Notes under the pieces: model-generated
What the model saw: only the letters and a program-made list of their open reading frames with translations
What the model was told of the DNA's origin: nothing
Databases searched by the model: none
Assembly: GCA_021825465.1 (NCBI GenBank)
Contig: JAKAGX010000019.1
Location: 1 to 14,408 of the forward strand
Length of the DNA stretch: 14,408 nucleotides
From: a bacterium
GTDB lineage: Bacteria; Patescibacteriota; Minisyncoccia; UBA6257; GWB1-50-10
Reading direction: 5' to 3'
Shown here: positions 1-6,671 of the stretch, in pieces
Layout: each line of letters begins with the position of its first letter
Numbering within the stretch: the stretch's first letter is position 1
Made by a program: the position numbers and the translations under genes

Positions 1-1
1 C

Positions 2-319
2 GGAAACTCCATTTATCAAGAACAACTCCACAGTGCAGCGGAGCAAATCCGGAAAGGGAGGTTGCTCTCTCAAGCGCTGGAGGCAATGCCGGAATTCCCG
101 CCGCTTGTTTCGCAGCTCATTTCGGTCGGCGAATCGACCGGACGCCTCGAGGAACTTTTGGGGAAGATCAACGATTTTTATTCACGCGAAGTGGAAAATA
201 CCGTCGAGAATTTAGTCTCCCTCATCCAGCCGATCCTCATGGTCGTGATCGGCGTCATTATCGCGTTTCTCTTCGCTTCCATCCTGCTCCCGATCTACAA
301 TATGTCGCAGGCATTTTAG
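2..319 (+). CDS. pilC: Type IV pilus inner-membrane platform protein PilC/GspF family, C-terminal part (5' end outside window)
   Basis: The open frame enters from the left edge and gives about 105 residues before a TAG stop. It carries the C-terminal hallmark of the GspF/PilC family: a helical stretch ending in LISVGESTGRLEE, then a final transmembrane helix (LMVVIGVIIAFLFASILLPI) and a short tail, YNMSQAF. PilC is the inner-membrane platform on which the assembly ATPase acts to push pilins into the growing type IV pilus. Its place just before a set of prepilins and pilD fits that role. Only the last quarter to third of a usual protein of about 400 residues is visible, so the start and the first domain cannot be judged. 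A TTG at 62 is internal and not a real start. Confidence 0.9.
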   Translation, partial: GNSIYQEQLHSAAEQIRKGRLLSQALEAMPEFPPLVSQLISVGESTGRLEELLGKINDFYSREVENTVENLVSLIQPILMVVIGVIIAFLFASILLPIYNMSQAF

Positions 320-321
320 TG

Positions 322-330
322 TGCTATAAT
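322..330 (+). promoter_or_regulatory. Extended -10 promoter for first major-pilin gene
   Basis: TGC-TATAAT is a perfect extended -10 element directly after the pilC stop. I see no convincing -35, which extended -10 promoters do not need. The predicted transcript would start near 337 and leave about 36 nt before the pilin start at 373. This is longer than the other leaders in this window. Confidence 0.6.
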
Positions 331-372
331 AAATGTAAATAAAAACGGTCGAACAATATACGAACAAACGCA

Positions 373-831
373 ATGAATAAAAGCAAAAAAGAGGGTTTTA
401 CGCTCATCGAAATGCTCGTCGTGATCGCGATGATCGGACTCCTTTCGGCGGTCGTCTTGGTCGCCTTGGGGCCGTCGCGGAACAAAGCGAAGGATACGAG
501 GATCATATCGGACGTGAACCAGGCGAGGTCGTACATGGAAGCGACCTATGACCCGACTGCCGGCGGATACCCGGATTACACGGCCGGTTTCACTGCAAGC
601 AGCAGTTTGGCGTCTTTGAGCCTCGACGTTACGAACCAAAACGGCGATACGGCCGGAAAGAACAGCGGCGGCCTTTATCTCAATGAGGCAAAGTCCGGAT
701 CGGTCTATTCCGCGTACGCCTTTTATGCGAAGTTGGCAAGCGACGATACGAAAGCATATTGCGTCGACAGCGCCGGCAACAGCGGGACGGTAACGGAATC
801 GTCCATCGGCACTGCCGCGGTGTGCCCGTAA
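373..831 (+). CDS. Type IV major-pilin-like prepilin (paralogue 1)
   Basis: A 152-residue prepilin. A short basic leader (MNKSKKEG) is cleaved by PilD between Gly and Phe, giving mature FTLIEMLVVIAMIGLLSAVV with Glu at +5 and a hydrophobic alpha-1 helix. The helix continues into a basic amphipathic stretch (PSRNKAKDTRI). The globular part has two cysteines in YCVDSAG and the terminal CP, a likely D-region disulphide. It shares the pattern NKAKDxRI…YCxDSxG…C with the genes at 922 and 11078, so they are paralogues. No clear Shine-Dalgarno sequence precedes the ATG. It has its own promoter and is followed by a strong terminator, as expected for a highly expressed pilin. Whether it is the main fibre subunit or a minor one cannot be told from sequence. 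Confidence 0.9.
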   Translation: MNKSKKEGFTLIEMLVVIAMIGLLSAVVLVALGPSRNKAKDTRIISDVNQARSYMEATYDPTAGGYPDYTAGFTASSSLASLSLDVTNQNGDTAGKNSGGLYLNEAKSGSVYSAYAFYAKLASDDTKAYCVDSAGNSGTVTESSIGTAAVCP

Positions 832-859
832 GCGATTTCGCGGGTCTTTGTAACGAGAC

Positions 860-893
860 AAAAACATGGCTCCTTTGAGGGGCCATGTTTTTT
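860..893 (+). terminator. Intrinsic terminator after pilin paralogue 1
   Basis: A 14-bp stem (860-873 with 879-892, one G·T pair) has a 5-nt loop and ends in a run of six T. Because the A-run and T-run pair, it could also act on the opposite strand. It insulates the first pilin from the next one, whose -10 box starts 15 nt later. Confidence 0.9.
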
Positions 894-908
894 GGTCGGG
901 GAGAGTAG

Positions 909-914
909 TATAAT
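909..914 (+). promoter_or_regulatory. -10 box (TATAAT) for second pilin gene, leaderless type
   Basis: A perfect TATAAT with only 7 nt between it and the ATG at 922. A start site 7-8 nt downstream of the box would fall at or next to the start codon, so the mRNA should be leaderless. No good -35 is visible at 16-18 nt. Confidence 0.6.
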
Positions 915-921
915 AAGTGCA

Positions 922-1398
922 ATGCGGAAAATGAAACAAGAAAAGAGCGGCTTCACGCTCATCGAAATGCTCGTCGTCGTGGCCATCATCGGCCTCCTTT
1001 CTTCCGTCGTTTTGAACGCCTTGGGGCCCGCACGAAACAAGGCAAAGGATGCCCGCATCATGCAGGAGGTGGGGCAAGTGAGGGACATCGCGGAAACGCT
1101 CTATAACGGCCATTATCCGGAAAGCATTGCGGTAACGCCCGGCGTCACGCCGTCGAATAGCGATCTTGCATCCCTCGATTCCGATATCACGACCCAAGGC
1201 GGCGAGCTGCATGTGGTTTTGTCTTCCGATTCGGCAACCTTCATCGCCTATTCGAAATTGAACACGCTAGCAACGGATCAATCGGGGAACGAGCAAACCC
1301 AATACTATTGCCTCGACAGCAGCGGGAAGGCGGTGTTTCTTCTCTCGCAACCGAATGATGCTGCGGTAGGGGGGTCCTCCCCGGCAACGTGCGAATAA
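922..1398 (+). CDS. Type IV major-pilin-like prepilin (paralogue 2)
   Basis: 158 residues from the ATG at 922, which I prefer because the -10 box at 909-914 would put the transcript start there; the in-frame ATG at 931 is the alternative. The leader MRKMKQEKSG is followed by the cleavage site and FTLIEMLVVVAIIGLLSSVV, with Glu+5. The segment NKAKDARIMQEVGQVR matches the other two major-pilin paralogues. The C-terminal region has YYCLDSSG and a final Cys two residues from the end, again suggesting a disulphide-closed D-region. An upstream in-frame TTG at 892 lies inside the terminator and is not used. The gene is probably co-transcribed with pilD, which begins after a single base. Confidence 0.88.
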   Translation: MRKMKQEKSGFTLIEMLVVVAIIGLLSSVVLNALGPARNKAKDARIMQEVGQVRDIAETLYNGHYPESIAVTPGVTPSNSDLASLDSDITTQGGELHVVLSSDSATFIAYSKLNTLATDQSGNEQTQYYCLDSSGKAVFLLSQPNDAAVGGSSPATCE

Positions 1399-1399
1399 G

Positions 1400-2308
1400 A
1401 TGAATCCCGCTCCAGTCGGTTATCTCCTGCTTTTTATTCTTGGCTTGGCGTTCGGGAGCTTTTTCAACGTTTTGATTTTACGGTATTCGCCCGAAGGACC
1501 GCTTTTCGATCGCAAGAGATTGAGCGGCCGATCGCACTGTCCGAAGTGTTTTCATGAACTCGGCGTGAAAGAGCTCGTCCCGGTCCTCAGTTTCCTCTTC
1601 TTAAGAGGAAAGTGTTCCTCGTGCGGCCAAAAAATATCATGGTTTTATCCCTTTACGGAGCTTGCGACCGCGATCCTTTTCGCCGGCGTGCCCTATTTTC
1701 TGAACTCGTTCTACGGGATTTCCGGAGCGGAGTTTTGGAGCTTCACCGGACCCTTGTGGTACTACCTTTTTCTCCTTTCGTGGCTTCTCATCGCACTCAC
1801 CTTCCTCCTTATCGCGCTCATCGATTTCCGGTACTACGTCGTGCCGGACGAATTGAATATCCTCCTTGTCATTTTCGGCGCTCTCGTCTCGTTTTTGCTT
1901 TTCTATCACGTGCGGGAACTTTTGCCGTTCCGGACGTCTTTTCTCGAAAATTACGTGATGATCTTTGCGCCGACGGGAAACGTCCTTGCCGATCATTTGA
2001 TCGGGGCCTTGGGCGGCGGCATATTTTTTGAACTTCTCGTCCTCGTGAGCCGGGGGAGGGGGATCGGATTCGGCGATGTAAAACTTGCATTTGCGTCGGG
2101 GATCGCGATCGGCTGGCCGGATATCGGCCTCGCGGTATTCATTTCTTTCGTCTTGGGAGGGATTTTGGGAAGCTTGCTCCTTCTTTTCAAAAGGAAGGGC
2201 ATGAAAGATAGAATACCGTACGCGCCCTTTTTCGTGACCGGGGTTGCCGTGACGGCTCTCTTCGGACAAGCGCTCGTCTACGGCTATTTCAAGCTCTTCG
2301 GGATGTAG
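1400..2308 (+). CDS. pilD: Prepilin peptidase (type IV prepilin leader peptidase, family A24)
   Basis: A 302-residue polytopic membrane protein that cleaves prepilin leaders at Gly|Phe and may N-methylate the new N terminus. The N-terminal GSFFNVLILR motif is followed by a cytoplasmic zinc-binding loop with two CxxC pairs (C47/C50 and C72/C75), found in the bifunctional type. The catalytic aspartates are D142 in LIDFRYYVVPDELN and D226 in the GFGDVKL motif. About seven to eight hydrophobic helices are visible. There is an extra hydrophobic segment with residues such as SFYGISGAEFWSF between the zinc loop and the first aspartate, and a second one (HVRELLPFRTSF) before GFGD. These make it longer than the usual 250-290. 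It starts one base after the preceding pilin stop, so it is translated from the same mRNA. Its substrates are the pilins around it. Confidence 0.96.
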   Translation: MNPAPVGYLLLFILGLAFGSFFNVLILRYSPEGPLFDRKRLSGRSHCPKCFHELGVKELVPVLSFLFLRGKCSSCGQKISWFYPFTELATAILFAGVPYFLNSFYGISGAEFWSFTGPLWYYLFLLSWLLIALTFLLIALIDFRYYVVPDELNILLVIFGALVSFLLFYHVRELLPFRTSFLENYVMIFAPTGNVLADHLIGALGGGIFFELLVLVSRGRGIGFGDVKLAFASGIAIGWPDIGLAVFISFVLGGILGSLLLLFKRKGMKDRIPYAPFFVTGVAVTALFGQALVYGYFKLFGM

Positions 2309-2348
2309 CAAGAGGCGCTCGGGAGGTCTGTGTACCGCAGAAAGTCTG

Positions 2349-2357
2349 TGATATCAT
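2349..2357 (+). promoter_or_regulatory. Extended -10 (TGA-TATCAT) for minor-pilin operon, leaderless type
   Basis: An extended -10 element matching TGnTATAAT at all but one base, ending 7 nt before the ATG at 2365. This geometry predicts a leaderless transcript that would run through the four minor-pilin-like genes and probably ligA. Confidence 0.5.
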
Positions 2358-2364
2358 TAATGGA

Positions 2365-2892
2365 ATGGAAGATGCGAAAGACCAAAGCGCTTTCACACTC
2401 ATCGAAACTCTCGTCGTGATCGCCATCACGGCGGTGCTTTCCACCATTTTCATCGTTTATAGCGGCTCTTCAAACAGCAATCTCAATCTCTATACGAGCA
2501 GGGCGGAGGTGGTATCGACGCTTGAGAGGGCCAAATCGCTTGCGCTCGACAAGAGCGCATACGGCAGCTACGGGGCAAAGGGCTCTTACTGCGCGTTCGG
2601 CGTCCATTTCGATTTGGCCGGTGGGAGGAATTATTATTTGTACGGCGTCGCGACGTCGTCCAACAACTGTTCCGGCGTGAGTTATGCGTGGCCGGGATCC
2701 GGAATCCAGACATCAACCTTGACCGGCCAGGCCCAATTTGTTTCGCCGACTCCCGCGGATATTTATTTCGTTCCGCCTTATTTCTTGGGGAGTGCCACCG
2801 GGAAGATCGTCATTCAAGATAAGAAGAGCGGTGCCAAGGTCGCAATCGGGGTCGATGCCGGCGGAAGCGTTTCCGCCCTCTCGTCGCCGTAG
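2365..2892 (+). CDS. Minor prepilin, FimT/GspH-like
   Basis: 175 residues. The class III leader MEDAKDQSA precedes FTLIETLVVIAITAVLSTIF with Glu+5. The next stretch, ALxxARSxALxxS-like (TLERAKSLALDKSAYGSYG), is the helix typical of GspH/FimT minor pilins, which sit in the tip-initiating complex of the pilus. The residue before the cleavage site is Ala rather than the usual Gly. Alanine at -1 is cleaved in some systems but often more slowly. The globular part has two cysteines (SYCAFG and NNCSG). It has its own leaderless-type promoter and is followed 7 nt later by the next minor pilin. Confidence 0.85.
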   Translation: MEDAKDQSAFTLIETLVVIAITAVLSTIFIVYSGSSNSNLNLYTSRAEVVSTLERAKSLALDKSAYGSYGAKGSYCAFGVHFDLAGGRNYYLYGVATSSNNCSGVSYAWPGSGIQTSTLTGQAQFVSPTPADIYFVPPYFLGSATGKIVIQDKKSGAKVAIGVDAGGSVSALSSP

Positions 2893-2899
2893 ACCAACT

Positions 2900-3439
2900 A
2901 TGAAGGGATTTTTCAAAGACAAAGAAGGCAGCTTGATGATAGAATCGATGGTTGCCGCAAGTCTCGTTGTCGTGGGGCTCCTCGGCCTCTTCAATTTGAT
3001 ATACAACTCAACGGAGCGCGATAGCCTCGTCATTCACCAGTTGCAGGCGACCTATCTTGCGGCGGAAGGCATCGAAGTCGTCAAAAATATCTCGGATGCG
3101 GATGTCGCAAACGACAACCTATGGGACAGCGGCCCGGGCAATCAGCCGTTCGACGGTTGTTATGCCGTTTCTTACGATTCAAACGACGGCAATTTGTTGG
3201 CATCGGGGGGAGGGATCAATCTTTTTTTCGCCACTTCTTCGTCCGGCGAAGGCATCTTTGCTTCGCAGACCGATCTTAATTCGAGTTATCTTTCGCCTTC
3301 CCGGACGCTCTTTACGAGATCCGTGTGTATCAGCGTGAGCGGCGATGCCATGACCGTCAATTCTACGGTGAATTGGTCGGAACACGGTACGAATCAAACC
3401 ACAACCTTGTCGGACATCTTCTATAACTGGAGACCGTAG
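2900..3439 (+). CDS. Minor prepilin, PilV-like
   Basis: 179 residues from the ATG at 2900, chosen because it puts the leader MKGFFKDKEG right before the pilin helix SLMIESMVAASLVVVGLLGLFNL. The frame stays open upstream as far as 2738, but that part lies inside the preceding gene. Cleavage would be Gly|Ser, with Glu at +5 kept. After the helix come NSTERDSLVIHQLQATYLAAEGIEVVKN, a motif (LAxEGIEVxxN) common in PilV-like proteins of Patescibacteria. Two cysteines follow (DGCYAV and SVCISVS). It sits between the FimT-like and PilW-like genes in the order expected for a minor-pilin operon. No clear ribosome binding site is present. Confidence 0.82.
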   Translation: MKGFFKDKEGSLMIESMVAASLVVVGLLGLFNLIYNSTERDSLVIHQLQATYLAAEGIEVVKNISDADVANDNLWDSGPGNQPFDGCYAVSYDSNDGNLLASGGGINLFFATSSSGEGIFASQTDLNSSYLSPSRTLFTRSVCISVSGDAMTVNSTVNWSEHGTNQTTTLSDIFYNWRP

Positions 3440-3440
3440 C

Positions 3441-4049
3441 ATGCGCAATTCCAAATTCCAAATTTCAAATTCCAAGTTTAACGAAGGGTTCACCCTTGCG
3501 GAACTTTTGGTTGCCATGTCGATTTTCGTGATCATCGTCACGGTTTCGAGCGGCATTTTCATCCGCTCTATGCAGGACGAAAACCGGCTTACGGCCATTA
3601 TGGGCACGCAAAGCAGTTTGAATTCCGCCCTGGAACAAATGGCGAGGGAAATCCGCGGCGGCTATCTCTTTAATGACCTGACGACGGGGAGCCCCGATTG
3701 CGGTACGACCGGTGCATCCCTCGGTTCCCTGAACGGCTATTCATCCATGACCTTCGTCGGCCCCAACGGCACGACGACCTACTCCCTTTCGGGGGGAAGA
3801 ATCGAGCGGAACGGCGATTTCTTGACATCGCAGGACGTCAACGTGCAAAATTTGTGCTTTGTATTTTCCCAGATTGCCGGTCGGAGTTGCAACCCGTGGC
3901 GGGTGAATATTTTCTTGAACGCGGAACCAGTTGCTTCGAATTCGAATGTCCAGCCGTTCTATCTTCAAACGACGGTAAGCTCGCGGGTTTTACCGAAAGA
4001 CATGCCGGCAAACGTGAAATCGCAATACAATTATGGCCAGTGCAAATAG
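3441..4049 (+). CDS. Minor prepilin, PilW-like
   Basis: 202 residues, starting one base after the stop of the preceding minor pilin, with a GGAG 8 nt before the ATG. The leader is unusually long (MRNSKFQISNSKFNEG) because an AT-rich interspersed repeat is translated within it. Cleavage at Gly|Phe would give FTLAELLVAMSIFVIIVTVSSGIF with Glu+5. The segment SSLNSALEQMAREIRGG is typical of PilW/PilJ-type minor pilins. Three further cysteines are in the globular part. Likely a subunit of the minor-pilin complex that primes assembly. The leader could alternatively begin at a later codon, but no later ATG lies before the cleavage site. Confidence 0.83.
   Translation: MRNSKFQISNSKFNEGFTLAELLVAMSIFVIIVTVSSGIFIRSMQDENRLTAIMGTQSSLNSALEQMAREIRGGYLFNDLTTGSPDCGTTGASLGSLNGYSSMTFVGPNGTTTYSLSGGRIERNGDFLTSQDVNVQNLCFVFSQIAGRSCNPWRVNIFLNAEPVASNSNVQPFYLQTTVSSRVLPKDMPANVKSQYNYGQCK
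3446..3479 (+). repeat. AT-rich interspersed repeat (AATTCCA/AATTTCA units), copy A
   Basis: Tandem degenerate 7-9 nt units of the type aattccaaatttcaaattcc. It is translated in frame as the leader peptide of the PilW-like gene (NSKFQISNSKF). Similar sequence occurs in ligA (6168-6200) and, inverted, before gatC (6631-6656). Confidence 0.6.
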
Positions 4050-4050
4050 A

Positions 4051-4464
4051 ATGAATTCTCGGAATAAAGGACAGGCGATGATTATCGTATCCATCCTCAT
4101 GGGGGGGCTTTTCCTTGTGGGAACGGCGATCGCCGGGCTCCTTATGTTTTACCAGCTTCGGCAAGCGGCCGACGCGGCTTCATCCGGCGCAGCGGTCATG
4201 GCGGCCGACGCCGGCATCGAACACAGCCTCTCTTGTTATTATGCGACGACAACGCCCGCTACGTCGGTCCTTTGTCCCCCTGACGGATCCACGTTCTCCA
4301 TGTGCCAGGAAACGACGGCGTTGCCGAACGGAGCAACGGCATCCTCATCGCTCAGTTTTTCTTGCACCGGCGGCAGCCCGACCGGTTTTTGGGCCCAAAG
4401 TTTCGGCTATGCCGGCGGCGGAAAGGCAGAGCGGGTCTTGCAGTCATTCTTTTCCATTCAATAG
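4051..4464 (+). CDS. Small pilus-associated membrane protein, PilX-like
   Basis: 137 residues from the ATG at 4051, one base after the previous stop; an in-frame ATG at 4033 would overlap that gene and adds nothing recognisable. The N terminus MNSRNKGQAMIIVSILMGGLFLVGTAIAGLLMFYQLRQAADAA has one hydrophobic helix with a Gly before it where a prepilin cut could occur. The Glu+5 of ordinary pilins is missing. The following AADAGIEHSLSCYYA (ADAGIE motif) is what I associate with PilX-like proteins of pilus operons, which have a similar position after PilV/PilW. Three more cysteines follow the first. Function is inferred from position and the helix; a TadE/TadG-type protein is another possibility. 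Confidence 0.62.
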   Translation: MNSRNKGQAMIIVSILMGGLFLVGTAIAGLLMFYQLRQAADAASSGAAVMAADAGIEHSLSCYYATTTPATSVLCPPDGSTFSMCQETTALPNGATASSSLSFSCTGGSPTGFWAQSFGYAGGGKAERVLQSFFSIQ

Positions 4465-4470
4465 GCGGAT

Positions 4471-6612
4471 ATGGCACGTTTAACGAAGGAAGAAGCGAAG
4501 CGGCGGATCGAGAAACTGAAGAAAGAGGTAAACAGGTACCGGTACGCGTATCACGTGCTGGACAAAGAACTCATTTCTGCCGATGCTCTCGATTCCTTGA
4601 AGAAGGAGCTCTTCGATCTCGAGCATGAATTCCCGGAATTCGTGACACCCGACTCGCCGTCGCAGCGAGTCGAAGGAGAACCATTGAAGGCATTCAAAAA
4701 AGTCTCCCACGAACGCCCCATGATCTCGTTCGACGACTCGTTTTCCGAGGAGGATATGAAAGAGTGGCTCTTGCGTCTCGAAAATTTTCTCGGAAAGGAT
4801 ATAGCAGAAGCCCATGAAGCGCTCCGCGAGGAGCCGTACCGGAAGGGAGATCGAAAACCGCCGCTTTTTTATGATGAACTGAAGATCGACGGCCTCGCGA
4901 TCGAACTCGTGTACGAAAGAGGCGTTTTAACGCAAGGCTCGACCCGGGGAAACGGCCTTATCGGCGAAGACGTAACGCAAAATCTGAAGACCATCGAAGC
5001 GATCCCTTTGAATCTTTTGCCGCCCGACGAGGTTGCCGAAAACCTGAAAAAAATGGGTATCGATCCTAAGCCCTATACCCTCGACCCTCGTCGTCTCGTG
5101 GTCCGCGGGGAAGCATTCATCACGAAGCAAGAGTTCGAGCGGATCAACAGGGAACAAGCAAAAAACGGCGGGAAACTTTATGCCAATCCGCGGAACATTG
5201 CTGCAGGGTCCATCCGACAGCTTGATCCTGCCGTCACGGCTTCGCGGAAGCTCGATTCGTTCCAGTATGCGCTTTTCACCGATATCGGCCAAAAGTTCCA
5301 CGAGGAAGAACATCTCCTCTTGAAGGCGTTCGGATTCAAAACAAACCCGCACAACAAGCCGGTGAATTCCTTGAAGGAAATCTTCGAGTTCCGCGACTAT
5401 TGGGCGGATCATCGGGGAGAGATCACGTATGAGATCGACGGGACGGTCGTTATTGTGAACAGCAACAGGATTTTCGATGCGGCAGGGGTTGCGGGGAAAG
5501 CGCCCCGCGGCGCAATGGCCTATAAATTCTCACCGAAAGAAGCGACGACGAAAGTGTTGGATATTGTGGTCCAAGTCGGCCGTACAGGCGTTTTGACGCC
5601 GGTTGCCGTCATGGAGCCGGTGAACGTAGGAGGCGTCACGATCACGCACGCGACGCTCCACAATGAAGACGAGGTGGTGCGTCTCGACCTTCGGATCGGT
5701 GATACGGTCGTTGTTTCGCGCGCCGGCGACGTCATTCCGCAAGTAACGGAAGTGCTGCGGCATTTGCGGACCGGGCATGAACGGCGTTTCACGATGCCGG
5801 AGCGATGTCCCGTCGACGGAGGGAACGTCCAAAAGATCGGCGCTCTTACGAAATGCATGAATCCCGACTGCGGTGCGAAGCATCGGGAGTCGCTGTATCA
5901 CTTTGTTTCCCGCGCGGCATTCGATATCAGGGGTCTCGGGCCGAAGATCTTGGATACGTTCATGGACGAAGGGCTTATAGCGGATGCGGCAGACATCTTC
6001 GAGCTGAAAGAAGGGGACATCGAAGCGCTGCCGCGATTCGGCGAAAAGTCGGCGGAAAATATCGTACGTGAAGTTGGCGAGAAAAAGAAGGTTGTCCTGT
6101 CGCGATTCTTGTACGCGCTGGGCATCCTCCATGTCGGGGAAGAAACGGCGAGCTTGCTTGCGCAAGCAATTTCAAAATCCAAATTCAAAATTTCCAAACC
6201 AAAGAGCGTCGGTGAAGCCGCAAAATCCTTCTCCCTGGAAGAACTCCAAGCATTGCCGGATATCGGACCGATCGTCGCGAAGAGCATTTATGACTGGTTC
6301 CGTTCGGCGAAGAATAAAAAGCTGATGGAAAAGCTTGAAAAAGCCGGCGTTGAGATCGAACATCCGAAATGGGCAGCTCAAGCGGGGAAACTGAAAGGGA
6401 AGACATTCGTTTTGACGGGCACCTTGTCCTCGATGTCCCGCGACGAAGCGAAGGACAAGATACGGGAACGAGGAGGCGACGTTTCGGAAACCGTCTCGAA
6501 AACGACGACCTCCGTCGTCGTGGGGGAAAATCCGGGGTCGAAGTATGATAAGGCGAAGAAACTGGGGGTGAAAATATTGGACGAAGAAGGATTCTTGAAG
6601 TTAATCGGCTGA
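4471..6612 (+). CDS. ligA: NAD+-dependent DNA ligase
   Basis: 713 residues, somewhat longer than the usual 670. It seals 3'-OH/5'-phosphate nicks with NAD+ in replication and repair. In order: the Ia domain with the N-terminal YxYxYHVLD segment, the HERPMISFDDSF motif, the adenylated lysine K138 in the KIDG motif, then RGNGxxGEDVTQNLKTI, the OB-fold (QVGRTGVLTPVAVMEPV, GDTVVVSRAGDVIPQV), a zinc-finger region, helix-hairpin-helix repeats, and a C-terminal BRCT domain (KLKGKTFVLTGTL… to the end). The zinc site has C446, C462 and C467, but the expected second cysteine is D449 (CPVDGG). An insert rich in Lys/Ser/Phe (SKSKFKISKPKS) in the helix-hairpin-helix part is encoded by an interspersed repeat. 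ligA follows the pilin genes by 6 nt and is probably read from their mRNA. Confidence 0.97.
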   Translation: MARLTKEEAKRRIEKLKKEVNRYRYAYHVLDKELISADALDSLKKELFDLEHEFPEFVTPDSPSQRVEGEPLKAFKKVSHERPMISFDDSFSEEDMKEWLLRLENFLGKDIAEAHEALREEPYRKGDRKPPLFYDELKIDGLAIELVYERGVLTQGSTRGNGLIGEDVTQNLKTIEAIPLNLLPPDEVAENLKKMGIDPKPYTLDPRRLVVRGEAFITKQEFERINREQAKNGGKLYANPRNIAAGSIRQLDPAVTASRKLDSFQYALFTDIGQKFHEEEHLLLKAFGFKTNPHNKPVNSLKEIFEFRDYWADHRGEITYEIDGTVVIVNSNRIFDAAGVAGKAPRGAMAYKFSPKEATTKVLDIVVQVGRTGVLTPVAVMEPVNVGGVTITHATLHNEDEVVRLDLRIGDTVVVSRAGDVIPQVTEVLRHLRTGHERRFTMPERCPVDGGNVQKIGALTKCMNPDCGAKHRESLYHFVSRAAFDIRGLGPKILDTFMDEGLIADAADIFELKEGDIEALPRFGEKSAENIVREVGEKKKVVLSRFLYALGILHVGEETASLLAQAISKSKFKISKPKSVGEAAKSFSLEELQALPDIGPIVAKSIYDWFRSAKNKKLMEKLEKAGVEIEHPKWAAQAGKLKGKTFVLTGTLSSMSRDEAKDKIRERGGDVSETVSKTTTSVVVGENPGSKYDKAKKLGVKILDEEGFLKLIG
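6168..6200 (+). repeat. AT-rich interspersed repeat, copy B, inside ligA
   Basis: Degenerate units (caatttcaaaatccaaattc and on) of the same type as at 3446-3479. They are read in frame as an ISKSKFKISK insert between helix-hairpin-helix elements of LigA. Base composition is clearly more AT-rich than the surrounding gene. Confidence 0.55.
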
Positions 6613-6630
6613 TGTCGAAGTTTTAGAACT

Positions 6631-6656
6631 GTGAAATTTGGATTTTGGCATTTTTG
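6631..6656 (-). repeat. AT-rich interspersed repeat, copy C, before gatC
   Basis: The reverse complement reads ccaaaatccaaatttcac, matching the core of copies A and B. It lies in the ligA-gatC gap directly upstream of the gatC -10 box and may supply the region where a -35 would sit. Confidence 0.5.
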
Positions 6657-6659
6657 GGA

Positions 6660-6665
6660 TATAAT
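6660..6665 (+). promoter_or_regulatory. -10 box (TATAAT) for gatCA, leaderless type
   Basis: A perfect TATAAT ending 6 nt before the ATG at 6672. A weak -35 (TTGGAT, 6638-6643, 16-nt spacer) is possible. The geometry predicts a leaderless gatC mRNA and separates gatCA from ligA transcriptionally. Confidence 0.6.
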
Positions 6666-6671
6666 CTTCCT

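Noticed and set aside
333..338. A start-stop pair (ATG TAA) just after the first pilin -10 box
   Set aside because: The predicted transcript start is near 337, so the ATG would lie before or at the 5' end and would not be translated.
316..1212. 298-residue open frame on the minus strand across the first two pilins
   Set aside because: It runs antisense to two clear pilins and a terminator, has low-complexity Arg/His/Asp-rich sequence and no recognisable domain; it is a shadow frame of GC-rich genes.
1637..2311. 224-residue minus-strand frame opposite pilD
   Set aside because: It is rich in charged residues in the pattern expected for the antisense of a membrane protein, and the plus strand has all PilD motifs.
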